A stretch of DNA of 64,000 nucleotides from Prorocentrum cordatum (taxonomy: Eukaryota > Sar > Dinophyceae > Prorocentrales > Prorocentraceae). The notes beneath the pieces were generated by a model. It worked only from the letters and a program-made list of their open reading frames with translations, was not told the DNA's origin and ran no database searches. The stretch covers positions 66,161 to 130,160 of the forward strand of contig CAUYUJ010014618.1 of the NCBI GenBank assembly GCA_963575745.1, read 5' to 3'. Both the position numbers and the translations under genes were made by a program. Positions within the stretch are counted from its first letter, which is position 1. Every line of letters starts with the position of its first letter. This document shows positions 42,570 to 53,600 of the stretch, one piece after another.

Positions 42570-43255
42570 GACCCATTTTGTTGTAGTTGTTGTGGTTGTT
42601 GTTGGTGGTGTTTGTGTTGGTGTCGGTGTTGGTGTTGTTGTTGTTGTTGAACCCTCATTCTTGAAGAATAATTATTGTTGATCCCCCCCCACCGGTGCAC
42701 ATTGATTTTTTTCGATTGAAGTGCCACCCCCGGGGCTCGCACCTTGTTTTTTTCTCAAGGAAAGTCTTCCTGCTCAAACTGTGCCCCTGCCCCCCGGGCT
42801 ACAACAACAACGGCTCCCGCCTGAGACTTCCTCGATTTTTACTCAGGACCCCCGCTCCCGCCTGAGACTTCCGCGCAATTTACTCAGGAAAGGCGCTCCC
42901 GTCTGAGACTTCCTCGCAATGTAATCAAGACCCCCGCTCCCGCCTGAGACTTCCGTGCAATTTACGTGGGAACGGCGCTCCCGCCTGAGACTTCTTCGAA
43001 TTTTACTCAGGACCCCCGCTCCTGCCTGACATTTCCGCGCAATTGACTCAGGAACGGCGCTCCCGCCTGAGACTTCCTCGCAATTTAGTGAGGACCCCCG
43101 CTCCCGCCTGAGACTTCCGTGCAATTTGCTCAGGAACGGCGCTCCCGCTTGAGACTTCCTCGCAACTTAGTCAGGGCCCCCGCTCCCGCCCGAGATTTCC
43201 TCACAATGTACTCAGGACTGCGCTCTCGCGTGCGACGTCCTCACAAATTATTCTG
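42570..43255. repeat. duplicated module 1: GTT tract, spacer, ~45-bp tandem array
   Basis: GTT/GGTGTT tract (42580-42650), a spacer containing CACCGGTGCACATTGATTTT and GGGGCTCGCACCTTG, then tandem units of CGCTCCCGCCTGAGACTTCC ...CAATTTACTCAGGA (42810-43220). The whole module recurs at 43605-44215. Confidence 0.85.
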
Positions 43256-43604
43256 GAATTGCGTTTCGGCGCTCAGGAACCACGCACGCGCCAAGGACGC
43301 CTTCACAACGTGGTATCTTCCCTCTTCCTTCGTCCTTCCCCCTCCCCTTCCTCCCACTCTCCCTCGTTCTTCCCCTCCTCCTCTTGCAGGGCCCGCGCCA
43401 ATTCCAATGGCGGGCAGAGAGATGTACGCCCCCGAAGGATTGTCCGCCCGTTCCGGTTTGCCCGTACGTCTAAGCCCGCTGGCCCCAGCAACGAGAAATA
43501 ATTCCCCCGAAAGGGGTGTGATCGAAGACGAAGAGGGCGGGTTTCGAGGGTGCAGGGTATACGTGTTGAATGACCCGCGGGCAAGTGAGAGCGTGCAGCC
43601 TTAA

Positions 43605-43669
43605 ATTGGTTGTTGTTGTTGGTGTTGGTGCTGGTGTTGGTGATGGTGTTGTTGCTGTTGTTGCTGTCG

Positions 43670-43715
<46 letters not shown>

Positions 43716-44215
43716 GGTTGTTGTTGTTGGTGGTGGTGGTGGTGGTGTTTTTTGCTGTTGCTGTTGCTGTTGTTGTTGTTGGTGTTGTTGTTGGGTTTGA
43801 ACTCATTCTTGAAAAAATAAGTATTGTTGATTCCCCCTCACCGGTGCACATTGATTTTTTTCAATTGAAGTGCCCCCCCCCGGGGCTCGCACCTTGTTTT
43901 TTGTCAAGGAAAGTTTTCCTACTCAAACTGGCCCCCGGGCTACAACAACAACGGCTCCCGCTCGAGACTTCCTCACAATTTAGCCAGGACCCCCGCTCCC
44001 GCCCGAGACTTTCTTCCATTTTATTCAAGAATCGCGCTCTCGCTTGGGACGTCCTTACGATTTTTTGAGGAATCGCTTCTCCTGAAGACTTGCTTGCAAT
44101 TTACTGAAGAATAGTGCCCTTGCGTGGGGATGTCTTGCAATTTACTCCAGCGCCGCGCTCCCGACACCCAGGCACTCAGGAGTCGCGCTCACGCTTAGGA
44201 CTCCTTCACGTATTA
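43605..44215. repeat. duplicated module 2: GTT tract, spacer, ~45-bp tandem array
   Basis: Same order as 42570-43255, with the spacer conserved (CACCGGTGCACATTGATTTT at about 43841) but with fewer, more diverged array units. Confidence 0.85.
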
Positions 44216-44229
44216 CCTAGGAATCGGGA

Positions 44230-45010
44230 TCTCGCTGCCCTTCGTGGCCCCGTTGCAGCCCTTCGTGGCCCCCTCGCTTTGTTTCGTGGCCACGTTGCAG
44301 CCCTTCGTGGCCCCCTCGCTTTGTTTCGTGGCCCCGTTGCAGCCCCTCGTGGCCTCCTCGCTGCCCTTCGTGGCCCCGTTGCAGCCCTTCGTGGCCCCCT
44401 CGCTTTGTTTCGTGGCCCCGTTGCAGCCCTTCGTGGCCCCCTCGCTGCCCTTCGTGGCCCCGTTCCAGCCCTTCGTGGCCCCGTTGCAGCCTTTCGTGGC
44501 CCCCTAGCTGCCCTTCGTGGCCCCCTCGCAGCCCTTCGTGGCCCCCTCGCTTTGATTCGTGGCCCCATGTATGTATGCCCTTCGTGGCCCCCGCTCGTTC
44601 GCGCCCGTGGTGGCCTCATATGCATGCCCTTCGTGGCCTCGCCGTCGCCCTTCGTGGCCCCCTCGCTGCCCTTCGTGTCCCCGTTGCTGCCCTCAGTGGC
44701 CCCGTCCTTACCCTCCGCGGCCCAACCTACGTATGCCCTTCGTGGCCCCCGCTCGTTCGCCCCCGTTGTAGCCCCATATGCATGCCCTTTGTGGCCCTGC
44801 TGTCGCCGTTTCTGGCCCCCTCATTGTCCTACGTGGCCCAGGTGCTACCCTCATTGGCCCCATCGTTGCCCTCTGTGGCCCCGCATTATCAGCCCTTCGT
44901 GGCCCACGCTCGTTCGCGCTCTTCGTGGCCCCATACGCATTCCCTTCGTGTCCCCGCTGTCGCCCTTCGTGGCCTACTTCGTGTCCTTCGTGGCCCTGCT
45001 GTCGTTCTCT
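44230..45010. repeat. 21-bp TTCGTGGCCCC minisatellite
   Basis: About 30 units of CCCTTCGTGGCCCCGTTGCAG and close variants with a 21-base main period. The open frames are 7-residue repeats (PFVAPLQ) and are not taken as genes. Confidence 0.9.
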
Positions 45011-45214
45011 CTCGCTCTCGCTTTCGCTCGTCGTCGTCGTCGCCGTCGCCGTCGTTGCCGTCGTCGTCGACGTCGTCGTCGTCGTCGTCGTGGTCGGTCC
45101 CCTGTCCGTCCCTCTTGGGGTCGGGTCGACGGTCCGCGGCCGCCCCGCCGATCAGCGCTGCCGCTGGCCAAGCCGACGGTCCGCGGCCGCCCCGCCGCTT
45201 GCCGGGGCCCGGCC

Positions 45215-45555
45215 TGAAGACGAAGACGAAGACGAAAAGGGCGGGTATCGAGGGTTTGGGAAATTCGCGTTATTCGACACTCGAGCAGATAAGGGCGAAC
45301 AGTCCTAAACTGATTGTTGTTGTTGTTGTTTTTGTTGTTGTTGGTGGTGGTGGTGATGTTGTTGTTGGTGTTGTTGGTGTTGGTGTTGTTGGTGTTATTG
45401 CTGTTGCTGTTGTCTCAATTCTCCCTGCTCCGAGCATCGCCAATGCATCAGCGATGCAGTTCTATGTGAAAGCCCAACGTTCTCCACGCCGACGTCGCCG
45501 ATGCCTCGCCGACGTCGCCGATGCATCGCCGATGCATCAGCGACGCATCGACAAA
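45215..45555. repeat. third partial GTT module and GATGCATCG repeats
   Basis: 45225-45320 parallels 43525-43605 (AAGGGCGGGTATCGAGGGTT); the GTT tract is at 45315-45410, then GATGCATCGCC units. Confidence 0.7.
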
Positions 45556-46305
45556 GAGGAGGAGGACGAAGAGGAGGAGTAAGAGGAGGAGTAGGAGGAA
45601 GAGGAGGAGGAGGAGGAGGAGGGATGAGGGAGAGGAGGAGGAGGAGGAGGAGAAAGTGGATGAGGAGGAGGAGGAGGAGGAGGAGGAGGTCGAGAAAAGG
45701 AGGAGGAGACGGGATGGGGGAGAGGGGGGGAGGAAGAGGAGGAGGAGAAGGTCGAGGAGGAGGTAGAGGAGGAGGAGGAGGAGGGATAGCAGAGAGGAAG
45801 AGGAGGAGAGGAGGAGGAGTAGGAGGAGGAGGAGGAGAAAGAGGAGGAGGAGGAGGAAGAGAAGGATGAGGAGGAGGAGGAGGGGCAGGAGAAAGAGGAG
45901 GATGCGGAGGAAGAGGAGGAGGAGGAAGAGGAGGAGGAGGAGGAGGGATGAGGAGGATGAGGAGGGATGAGGGAGAGGAGGAGGAGGTCGAGGAGGAGGA
46001 GGAGGAGGGATGAGGGAGTGAGGGAGGAGGAGGAGGCGGAGGAGGAGGAGGAGCAGGAGAAGGAGGAGGATGAGGAGGAGGTGGAGGAGGAGGAGGGATG
46101 CGGGAGAGCATGATGATGGTGATCATGATGATGGTGATGCTGCTGATGCTGATGTTGATGCTGATGCTCATGCTCATGCTGATGATGATGATGCTGCTGA
46201 TGTTTATGATGATGATGGTGATGATGACGATGAAGACACATATGATGATGATGATGGTGATGATGATGATGATGATGATGATGCTGATGCTGATGCTGAT
46301 GCTGC

Positions 46306-46337
<32 letters not shown>

Positions 46338-46510
46338 CTGATGCTGATGCTGATGCTGATGCTGATGCTGCTGCTGCTGCTGATGCTGATGCTGCTGATG
46401 ATGATGATGATGATGCTGATGCTGATGCTGATGCTGGTGCTGCTGCTGCTGATGCCGATGGTGATGCTGATGCTGATGCTTATGATGCTGATGATGATGC
46501 TGATTATGAT

Positions 46511-46541
<31 letters not shown>

Positions 46542-47065
46542 CTGATGATGGCGATACTGATGATGATGATGATGCTGATTTCTCCCTCCTGCCCCTCCTC
46601 CCTCTACTCCCGTCTCCTCTCTCCTTCACATCACCTCCCTCCTGCCTCCTGCCGCTCCTTCCTCTACTCCCGTCTCCTCTCCCCTCCTTCACGTCACCTC
46701 CCTCCTGCCTCCTGCCCCATCCTCCCTCTACTCCCCTCTCGTCTCCCCTCCTTCACGTCGCCCCCATCCTGCCTCATGCCCCTCCTTCTGCTCCGTGCTC
46801 CTCTCCTCTTCACGTCATCTGCCTCCTGTCTCCTACCCCTTCTCCCTCTACTCCCCTCTCCTCTCCCCTCCTTCACGTCACCTCCTTCCTGCCTCATGCC
46901 CCTCCTCCCTCTCATTCCTTCTCCTCTCCCCTCCTCCACGTCACCTCCCTCCTGCCTCCTCTTCCTCCTCCCTCTGCTCCCTTCTCCTCTCCCCTACGTC
47001 ACGTCATCTGCCTCCTGCATCTTTCCCCTCCTCCCTCTACTCCCTTCTCCTCTCTCCTCCCCGTC
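45556..47065. repeat. GGA tract, TGATGC tract, and 60-bp CTC-rich tandem array
   Basis: 45556-46100 is GGA. 46110-46590 is TGATGA/TGATGC. 46590-47065 is about eight ~60-base units with CTCCTTCACGTCACCTCCCT and CCTGCCTCCTGCCCC. Confidence 0.9.
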
Positions 47066-47469
47066 GACCGTGTCATCTGTCTCCGGCCTTGCACCTCCGC
47101 TCGCGCCTGGCGGTTGCAGGACGAACCCAGACTTGCCACGGCCCTGGGCATTTGCTAAAAAGCCCTGCCCTGTTTGATTCCTTCATTGGGTTCGTTTACT
47201 AAACGGCTTCGCGTGTTAGGGCGACTATCATGGGGGGGTATTTCCTGCCCTCTACCATGGTGACCCAGTGGCGGGCCGCCGGGCGGGGGAAACAAAATTA
47301 CGCTACCGAGGAACCCCACATAATTATATCATGGCTGGAGTGATGGTAACTGAAGTGACGCATGTGATAATGATGCTGGTGGCCGTTGCCCCGCCGAAGC
47401 CGTTGGTGACGCCAGTCAACAGGAGAGGAGGGAGGAGAGTGGAGAGGAGAAGCGCCGCGCCCGCCACAC

Positions 47470-48030
47470 GTTGCGAGTCCGGAACGCATAGCGACCGCAC
47501 CCCCAAGGCCCCTCCTGCGGCGTCGAGGAAGTGCAACGCCTGCCACACAAGCGCACCCCCTGTGGCGTCGAGGAAGTGTCACGCCTGCCACTCCTTGCGG
47601 GCCCGAAACGGATAGCGACCGCACCCCCAACGCACTCCCTTCGGCGTCGATCAGTTGCCACGCCTGCCACGCTTTGCGAGCCCGAAACGGAGAGCGACCG
47701 CACCCCCAGCGCACCCCCTTGTGGCGCCGAGAAGGTCTCACGCTGGCCACGCTTTGCGAGGCCGAAACGGATAGCGACCGCACCCCCAGCGCACCCCCTG
47801 TGGCATCGAGAATGTGCCACGCCTGCCACACGTTGCAAGCCCGAAGCGGATAGCGACCGCACCCCCAGCGCACCCCCGGTGGCGTCGAGGACGTGTCACG
47901 CTGACCGCGCTTTGCGAGGCCGAAACGGATAGCGACCGCACCCCCAGCGTACCCCCTGTGGCATCGAGGAAGTGCCACGCCTGCCACGCTTTGCGAGCCC
48001 GAAACGGGTATCGACCGCACCCTCAGCGCA
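47470..48030 (-). repeat. diverged satellite subfamily, inverted array part 1
   Basis: Units of about 80-90 bases with CGAAACGGATAGCGACCGCA and CACGCCTGCCACGCTTTGCG. They align with the 90-bp satellite in reverse orientation but form a distinct subfamily. Confidence 0.8.
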
Positions 48031-48790
48031 CCCCTTGTGGTGTCCAGAAGGCGCGACGCTTGCTAGGCTTTGCGACAGTGTCGTGGGTAGCGGCCGCGGA
48101 GAGAGACCACCCCCTGCGCACCCCCTGTGGTGCCCAGAAAGTGCCACGCCTGCTAGGCTTTGCGACAGTGCTGTGGATAGCGGCCGCGCCGAGAGACCAC
48201 TCCCTGCACACCCCTTATGGTGTCCAGAAAGTGCCACGCGTGCTAGTCTTTGCGACAGTGTTGTGGATAGTGGCAATGTTCAGAGACCGCTCCTTGCGCA
48301 CCCCCTATGGTGTCCAGACAGTGGCACGCCTGCTAGGTTTTGCGACAGTGTCGTGGATAGCGGCCGCGCCGAGAGACCACCCCCCGCGTACCCCGTATGG
48401 TGCCCAGAAGGTGCCACGCCTGCTGGGCTTTGTGACAGTGTCGTGGATAGCGGGCGCGCTGAGAGACCACTCCGTGCGCACCCCCTTATGGTGTCCAGAA
48501 AGTGCCACGGCTGCAAGGTTTTGCGACAGTGTCATGGATAGCGGCCGCGCCGAGAGACCACCCCCTGCACACCCCCTATTGTGTCCAGAAGGTGCGACGC
48601 GTGTTAGGCTTTGCGACAGTGTCGTGGATAGCAGCCGCCCCGAGAGACCATCCCCTGCGCACCCCCTACGGTGTCCAGAAATCGCAAGGTTTTGCGACAA
48701 TGTCGTGGAGAGCGGCCGCGCCAGAAAGTGCCACGCCTGCTAGGTTGTGCGACAGTGTCGTGGACAGCGGCCGCGCTCAGAGACCACGTG
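48031..48790 (-). repeat. 90-bp satellite, inverted array part 2 (~9 copies)
   Basis: TGCTAGGCTTTGCGACAGTG and TGTCGTGGATAGCGGCCGCG are the reverse complement of the core of the 26.1-28.9 kb array. Units differ from each other more than in the main array, and one near 48680-48720 is shortened. Confidence 0.9.
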
Positions 48791-48824
48791 CTGTTTCCCT
48801 GATGGTGTCCACAGGTGATGTGGT

Positions 48825-49035
48825 GAGGTGAGGTGACGTGCTGTGCTGAGGTGCTGTGCCGTGCTGAGCTGAGCTGCGCTGTGCCGTGCTGAGCTGAGCT
48901 GAGCTGAGCTGAGCTGTACTGAGCAATGGTGGGCTGTGCTGTGCTGTGTACGTGCTGTGTGTCAATGTGCTGTGTGCTGAACTGTGCTGCGCTGCGCTGC
49001 GCTGTGCTGCGTTGCGCTGTGCTGTGTGAGAAGGA
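48825..49035 (-). repeat. GCTGTG/GCTGAG tract (inverted counterpart of 25797-26100)
   Basis: GTGCTGAGCTGAGCTG-type units, the reverse complement of the CAGCTC/CAGCAC tract. Confidence 0.85.
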
Positions 49036-49152
49036 GAAAGGCGCGGGCGCGACGCGGTAAGGAAAAAAAGCAAAACCCCACGAGCCGTGCAGGTGTTGCG
49101 GGTGGGTGATGAGAGGAAGAGGGAGGAGGGGAAGAGGGGGGTGAGTGAGCGT

Positions 49153-49207
49153 CGCGGGTGCGACGCGGCAGGGAAGAAAACCAGAACCCCACGAAACATG
49201 TGGGGAA
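49153..49207 (-). repeat. head of the inverted satellite composite
   Basis: Reverse complement of 25719-25773 with 2 differences in 55. A poorer second copy lies just inside, near 49045-49080. Confidence 0.85.
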
Positions 49208-49272
49208 AATCAGTTGGAACCCCGCGAGAGGGTGTCGAGATGGACCCGCGGGGCCATGATTCGAAGAGAAAA

Positions 49273-49440
49273 CGCTATAATCATAAATTTTTGTCGCTCC
49301 GCGCGGATATCTTGGATCTGCGCTGGACCTCCCTGGCGGCGCCTCCGGCGCCGCCCCTGGCGCGGTCCGCGCGCCAGGGAGCGGGTCCAGCGCAGATCCA
49401 AGAAATCCGCGCGGAGCGCCAAGAGTTCACGTTTACAGCG
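49273..49440. mobile_element. GCGCTCC hairpin (foldback) element, copy 1
   Basis: Left arm TCGCTCCGCGCGGATATCTT plus GGATCTGCGCTGGACC; the right arm is its inverted match ending CCGCGCGGAGCGCCAA. The whole ~165 bases folds into one long stem around a GGCGGCGCC centre. Outer ends are CATAAATTT and GTTTACAGCG-like. Confidence 0.8.
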
Positions 49441-49562
49441 TTTTGTTTCTGTCTTTTTCTAATGATGCACGGCGGGGGGGAGGTTTTGGCGAGGGAGATG
49501 GGAGTGCAAGATGGCGTCGAGCCTGCCCATCTGCATGAGGGAGACTGCATGATAGGAAACAT

Positions 49563-49656
49563 AGTCAGGTGACGATTGTTTGTCATATTTTGATTCATTT
49601 GAAGGTATCTGTTTGAATTTCCTTCCAGCATCCGCCTGCAGGAGAACGTGCCCGGC
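49563..49656. mobile_element. GTCGGGCATGTCC element, right half
   Basis: Keeps GTGACGATTGTTTGTC, CATCCGCCTGCAGGAGAACG and CCCGGCCTAAG; the left end is absent. Confidence 0.55.
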
Positions 49657-49719
49657 CTAAGTGTAAGACACGGGGGTCAATGCAAATAGGGGTCAACCAG
49701 AGCGCGGGATCTTGCATGA

Positions 49720-49850
49720 TGCTGCAGAGCCACGGGTGCACTGACCCGGGCGGGCGTGCAGGATCCAGCAGGACCCGGCAGGGTCGTGCAGGCTCTTGCT
49801 CAGCCAGACTGACCCGGGTTTGCATTGACCAGGGTCATTGCGTCGTATGA
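49720..49850. repeat. GCAGGATCCAGCAGGA dispersed repeat
   Basis: Partner of 22565-22700, including GGGTTTGCATTGACCAGGGT. Confidence 0.65.
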
Positions 49851-50162
49851 GTGACCCTTCGCGGGAGTGATATTTGGTGAGGGCACGCAGGAGTGTCCCC
49901 AGTAATGACTGGCGCTCGGATTGCTTTGGTTTGGCGCCTACAGCGGCCTTCTAAAGCCGCGCGCCAAAGGTAACTCTTGCCCAGGGTCATTATTGTGTGC
50001 AGCTGAGCATCCAAGACTGGACAGTTGCCCCCCCCCCCAGGGGGGGCGGCTCTCGATAGCAGTCTGTCTCTGAGACTTGCGTTTCGAATGAGATTTGCCG
50101 GATGAGTTAGTTGTCGAGAAGTGTTTATTAATAAGTTGTCGACGGCGACGACGAGCTTGCAG

Positions 50163-50264
50163 ATGCTGGTGGAGCTGTTCCCCTACCTGCCCCAGCTCAA
50201 GGAGCTGATTCTGGAGGGCAACGGCCTTGGGGATAAGTGTGTCCACGACATCGCGGAGGCGGCT
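50163..50264 (+). CDS. LRR-coding segment c (probable exon)
   Basis: After GAGCTTGCAG (AG 50161-50162) the frame reads MLVELFPYLPQLKELILEGN followed by GLGDKCVHDIAEA. This is one full ribonuclease-inhibitor-type LRR (LxxLxLxGNGLGDxxxxxIAEA), and the best of the set. The next LRR-coding segment, 0.5 kb downstream on the same strand, would continue the solenoid. Between them lies pyrimidine-rich, intron-like DNA. The 3' edge is set by loss of the pattern; no canonical GT is present exactly there, which is tolerable in dinoflagellates where GC and GA donors are used. Confidence 0.65.
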
Positions 50265-50777
50265 GGCCATGCTTCTGTCGAGCGTTCTCTGCTACAACGG
50301 GCTCCCTTTCTTGCCACACTTTGCCTTCCTCTTGCTCCTGACTCCGCCTGCTCCTGTGAGTCCTCCCAAGCCCCATCTTTCCGATCGCGCAGAATCATTA
50401 TCTTCCCGTTCACTCTTCCCCTGACCTCACCCGTGCGCCTTCCTCCCCCTCCGTTTGTTGTGGTTACGTCGATGTTATCGCCTATACCACGTCAGAGAGC
50501 TCCCCGTCCGTTGTTGGGGCCATTTTCCTTAGAGCATCCTCTGGCAGAACAGTTACACTTCTTTCTCCCTGCTCCTCCCTACCTCTCATCCTCATCCTCC
50601 GTCCACTTGTGAGAGAAGCGGGGCTGTCAAGCTGAAGAAGTGATCCATCTCATTGTCCCCCGTATCGCCCTGCGTACTGTGCAGATGCTGATGCTCCTCC
50701 TGCCGCACCTCGTCGTCCTACTCTTCCTGGCTCGCTCATTCCTGGCACGTGTTTGTCCACCTCAATGGCAGCTGCAG

Positions 50778-50870
50778 GCGATGTCGTCCGAGAGCCTCCC
50801 GAGGCTGACCACGCTTACCCTCGGTTCGAACCGCGTGGGCAACGAGGGCGCCCGCGCGTTGGCCAAGAAG
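50778..50870 (+). CDS. LRR-coding segment d (probable exon)
   Basis: After ATGGCAGCTGCAG (AG 50776-50777), 93 bases encode AMSSESLPRLTTLTLGSNRV followed by GNEGARALAKK. This is one complete LRR of the LxxLxLxxNxVGxEGAxALA kind. It has the same length (31 residues) as segment b, consistent with a one-repeat-per-exon structure. The frame remains open only briefly beyond 50870. With segment c it makes two consecutive repeats of a probable LRR protein; partner and pathway cannot be told. Confidence 0.65.
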
Positions 50871-50956
50871 TCGTACAGCGCACGGTTCAGCCCACTGTCC
50901 AGGCCGCCCACTTGTTGCGTTGAGGAGGGATGCGTTGTTTCGGATGCAATTTTTGG

Positions 50957-51105
50957 GGATCAAATTCTGACTCTGCCCTTGTCCGAAATCCGGCTTGATC
51001 CCGTTGAATCCGAGGCCCAATCCGGCGTGACAGCCCCCCAATGGGGTTTGATTTTCCCTAGTCACGACGAAAGCCTTCCAGTAGTTGCCTCCGAACGTTG
51101 TTGAG
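50957..51105. repeat. 'TTTAATC/AATCCGGC' dispersed repeat, copy 3
   Basis: GTCCGAAATCCGGCTTGATC, GACAGCCCCCCAATGGGG and AGTAGTTGCCTCCGAA match the other two copies. Confidence 0.7.
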
Positions 51106-52295
51106 ACATAGTATGCACCTGGGCAGTCTGGCGTGCGATTTGCGAGGGTGGGGGGAATCGGGGCCAGGTGCACGTTCTCGAGAGCGTCGGTGTATGTAGG
51201 ATGGGTGTCCGTTTTGTTCATGGGGCGTGCATTGGTGATACATGTTATATTTATACATGTTCGTGCGTACGTGCATGTGAGGCGTTCCAAAAAGGGCTTT
51301 GCCTTCGGGGATCGAAGGAGTTGCTTTCTCTTCATCGGCGGAAGGTCGGCGGAAGTAAAACGAGGCCGCCTCCGCCGGCGGAAGCCGGGGGAAGCTCGGC
51401 GGACGGCGGCGGAAGTAACAGATTTGGCCCCGAGAGATGACCAAGGTTTATGGGCTCAGGGTTGCCGAAATCGCACACGTGGCTATCGAGGGTCAAATGA
51501 CCATTCCCATGCACAACCAGATCCGCTGGGGTGTGTGGCTGGCTGCTCCCGTGGTCCCGAGGGTTCTCCCGAGGGTTCCCCCGATGGTTCGTCCCGATGG
51601 TTCGTCCCGATGGCTCGTCCCGGTGGTTCGCCCCCTGGTTGTCCCGATGGTTTTCCCGCGGATTGTCTTGATGGCTGTCCGGGGGTTATCTCGATGGCTG
51701 TGCCGATGGTTTCTCCCGATGGTTGTCCCCATGGTTCTCCCGATGGTGCGTCTCGATGGTTCGTCCCGATGGTTGTCCCCCCGTGGTGCTGTCGATGGGT
51801 GTCCCGCTGAGTGTATTGATGGTTGTCCCGATGGTTGTCCCGATTGCTTCTCCGAGGGCTGTCGCGATTGCTGTCCCGATGGCTGTCCCTCTGACTGTCC
51901 CAATGTTTGCCCCGGTCGGCGTCCCGATGTTTGTCCTGTTAAATAGGTCGGGAGATCGACATATCTACTGATCATGGGCTATATATATATATATCATGAA
52001 GTGTTGATATCTTGAAGGTGCGCTCAGCAGTCGCAGACATGTTTGGTACGATCGTCGGGTTCATACATGGCTTGATGGGGGTGGGAGAGAAAAGGAGGAA
52101 GTTCAGGGGGAGGAGGAGAGGATGAGACGCCATCATGGGAGTATGACTCTGGGAGTGGGGAGGCTGAAACTGAAGAGAATGCTCGGACCAGAGATACTAC
52201 CCCGGCCCCACCTCTTGCGGATGGGTCCAGAGATCAGGCAGCCCACGCCAGACAAGGAAACACGTCGTGTGCGGATGGCGGGGAAGGTGTTCGTT
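51106..52295. repeat. 12-bp CCCGATGGTTGT minisatellite in otherwise plain DNA
   Basis: 51540-51945 is a run of CCCGATGGTTGTC/CTCCCGATGGTT units; the flanks hold no recognisable gene. 51982-51994 is a short TA run. Confidence 0.7.
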
Positions 52296-52497
52296 GTTTA
52301 TTCACTGTTTTGCCGATGGGCTCGGGCACTCGCACCACCCCCCTGCCCCCCTCCTGGAGTAGATCTTGGCTGCTTCTGGCGCCTGTTTCGAGCAGGTTGG
52401 GCCCCCCCCACGGGGCACACTGTTGCGAACAGTCGCGCTGAGCAGAGGTCCGAGGCCAGGCCCCCTTTTCCCCCTCCCCTTCCGCCCAATGTCGAAT
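52296..52497. repeat. GGAGTAGATCT dispersed repeat, copy 2
   Basis: TTTTGCCGATGGGCTCGGGC through TTCCGCCCAATGTCGAA, closely matching 34667-34882. Confidence 0.8.
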
Positions 52498-52705
52498 CGA
52501 GGAGGAGGAGGAGGAGGAGGAGGAGGAGGAGGAGGAGGAGGAGGAGGAGGAGGAGGAGAGGAGGAGGGAGGAGGGAGGAGGATGGATGCGGAGGAGGAGG
52601 AGGGCGGGGAAGGGCGGAGGAGGAGGAGGAGGAAGGAGGAGGGAGGAGGGGGGCGGAGGAGGGCGGGGAAGGAGGAGGAGGAGGAGGAGGAGGAGGAGGA
52701 GGAAC
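52498..52705. repeat. GGA tract
   Basis: About 200 bases of GGA; a TCC tract follows at 52895-52950 beyond LRR segment e. Confidence 0.95.
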
Positions 52706-52831
52706 CGAATGAGAAAACGCTCACAGCGCGCCTATGACGTGTGCAACTCTCCTCTCCTGCCTCGGCGAGCCGCCCTCCCGCCGTGGCGCGCTTCGGGCGC
52801 GCGGGGCGCGGCGCGGCGAGCGCGCGGGGCG

Positions 52832-52880
52832 AGGCTGGACCTCCACTACAACGAGATCGGGGACGCGGGCGCGGAGGTGC
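52832..52880 (+). CDS. LRR-coding segment e (possible exon core)
   Basis: The frame reads RLDLHYNEIGDAGAEV, a textbook LRR beta-strand and turn (LDLxxNxIGDxGA). The flanking translation is Ala/Arg/Gly-rich, and exon edges cannot be placed. It is bracketed by a GGA tract upstream and a CTC tract downstream, as for segments a and f. Confidence 0.5.
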
Positions 52881-53600
52881 CCCGCGGGGCGCCCTCCCTC
52901 CTCCCCCTCCTCGTCCTCGTCGTCCTCCTCCCCCTCCTCCCCCCGGCACCTGTGCCATCGGGATCCCTCCCCAGGAAAACAGGCGGTTTGCCTCCCGTTC
53001 GTCACCCCAGGTGCTCCCTCGTGGCCCCGGGGGAGAGACTTAATGTAGTCGTGGGCCGTTCCAGCCTGCGCCGCGGGGGAAGGGTCGCGCCTGGGGTCTC
53101 GGGGCTGTGCCTGTCTCGCTGTGGCGGGCGGGGGCGGTCCAGGGCTTCAGTGCGCGGCTTTTCCGTCCGTGTTCAGTGCCTGGGTTGTGGGTCTGCCACG
53201 TTTTGCTGCGACACCCTTGCTTGGCCCTCCCAGTACTCCGCTGGGGCATGGGTGGTGTCGCAGGTCCCCTTTTGCGGGGGGGGCTCATCGGAGGATCCCC
53301 GTCCATTCTTCCCACGGTGGCGGTCCCCCGCCGTGGCGTGCGTTGGGGCGGGCTGTCACCGAGGGAGTGGTGCCCCTCTGGTGGCTGATCGGGGCGGCAC
53401 GCGCGGCGTGTCGTTATCTGAGGCCTCGACATGTCAGAACGGGCTTGCCGAGCGGTTTACCAGCTTAGCTGCTGCCTCCTGGCGCACGTGGCGCGCGCAG
53501 CCCGGCTATCCCGCGTATCTGGCTCTCGTAACCATCTGGGCTCACATCTGGGCCGCAAGGCAGGTGCATACATCTCCCAAAGCATCGAGCGATCCCATTC

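Noticed and set aside
44114-45582. Plus-strand frames with PFVAPLQ repeats
   Set aside because: Explained by the 21-base minisatellite; no start context or domain.
46070-47177. Asp- and Met-rich frames of about 360 codons
   Set aside because: Translations of the TGATGC tract running into the CTC-rich array.
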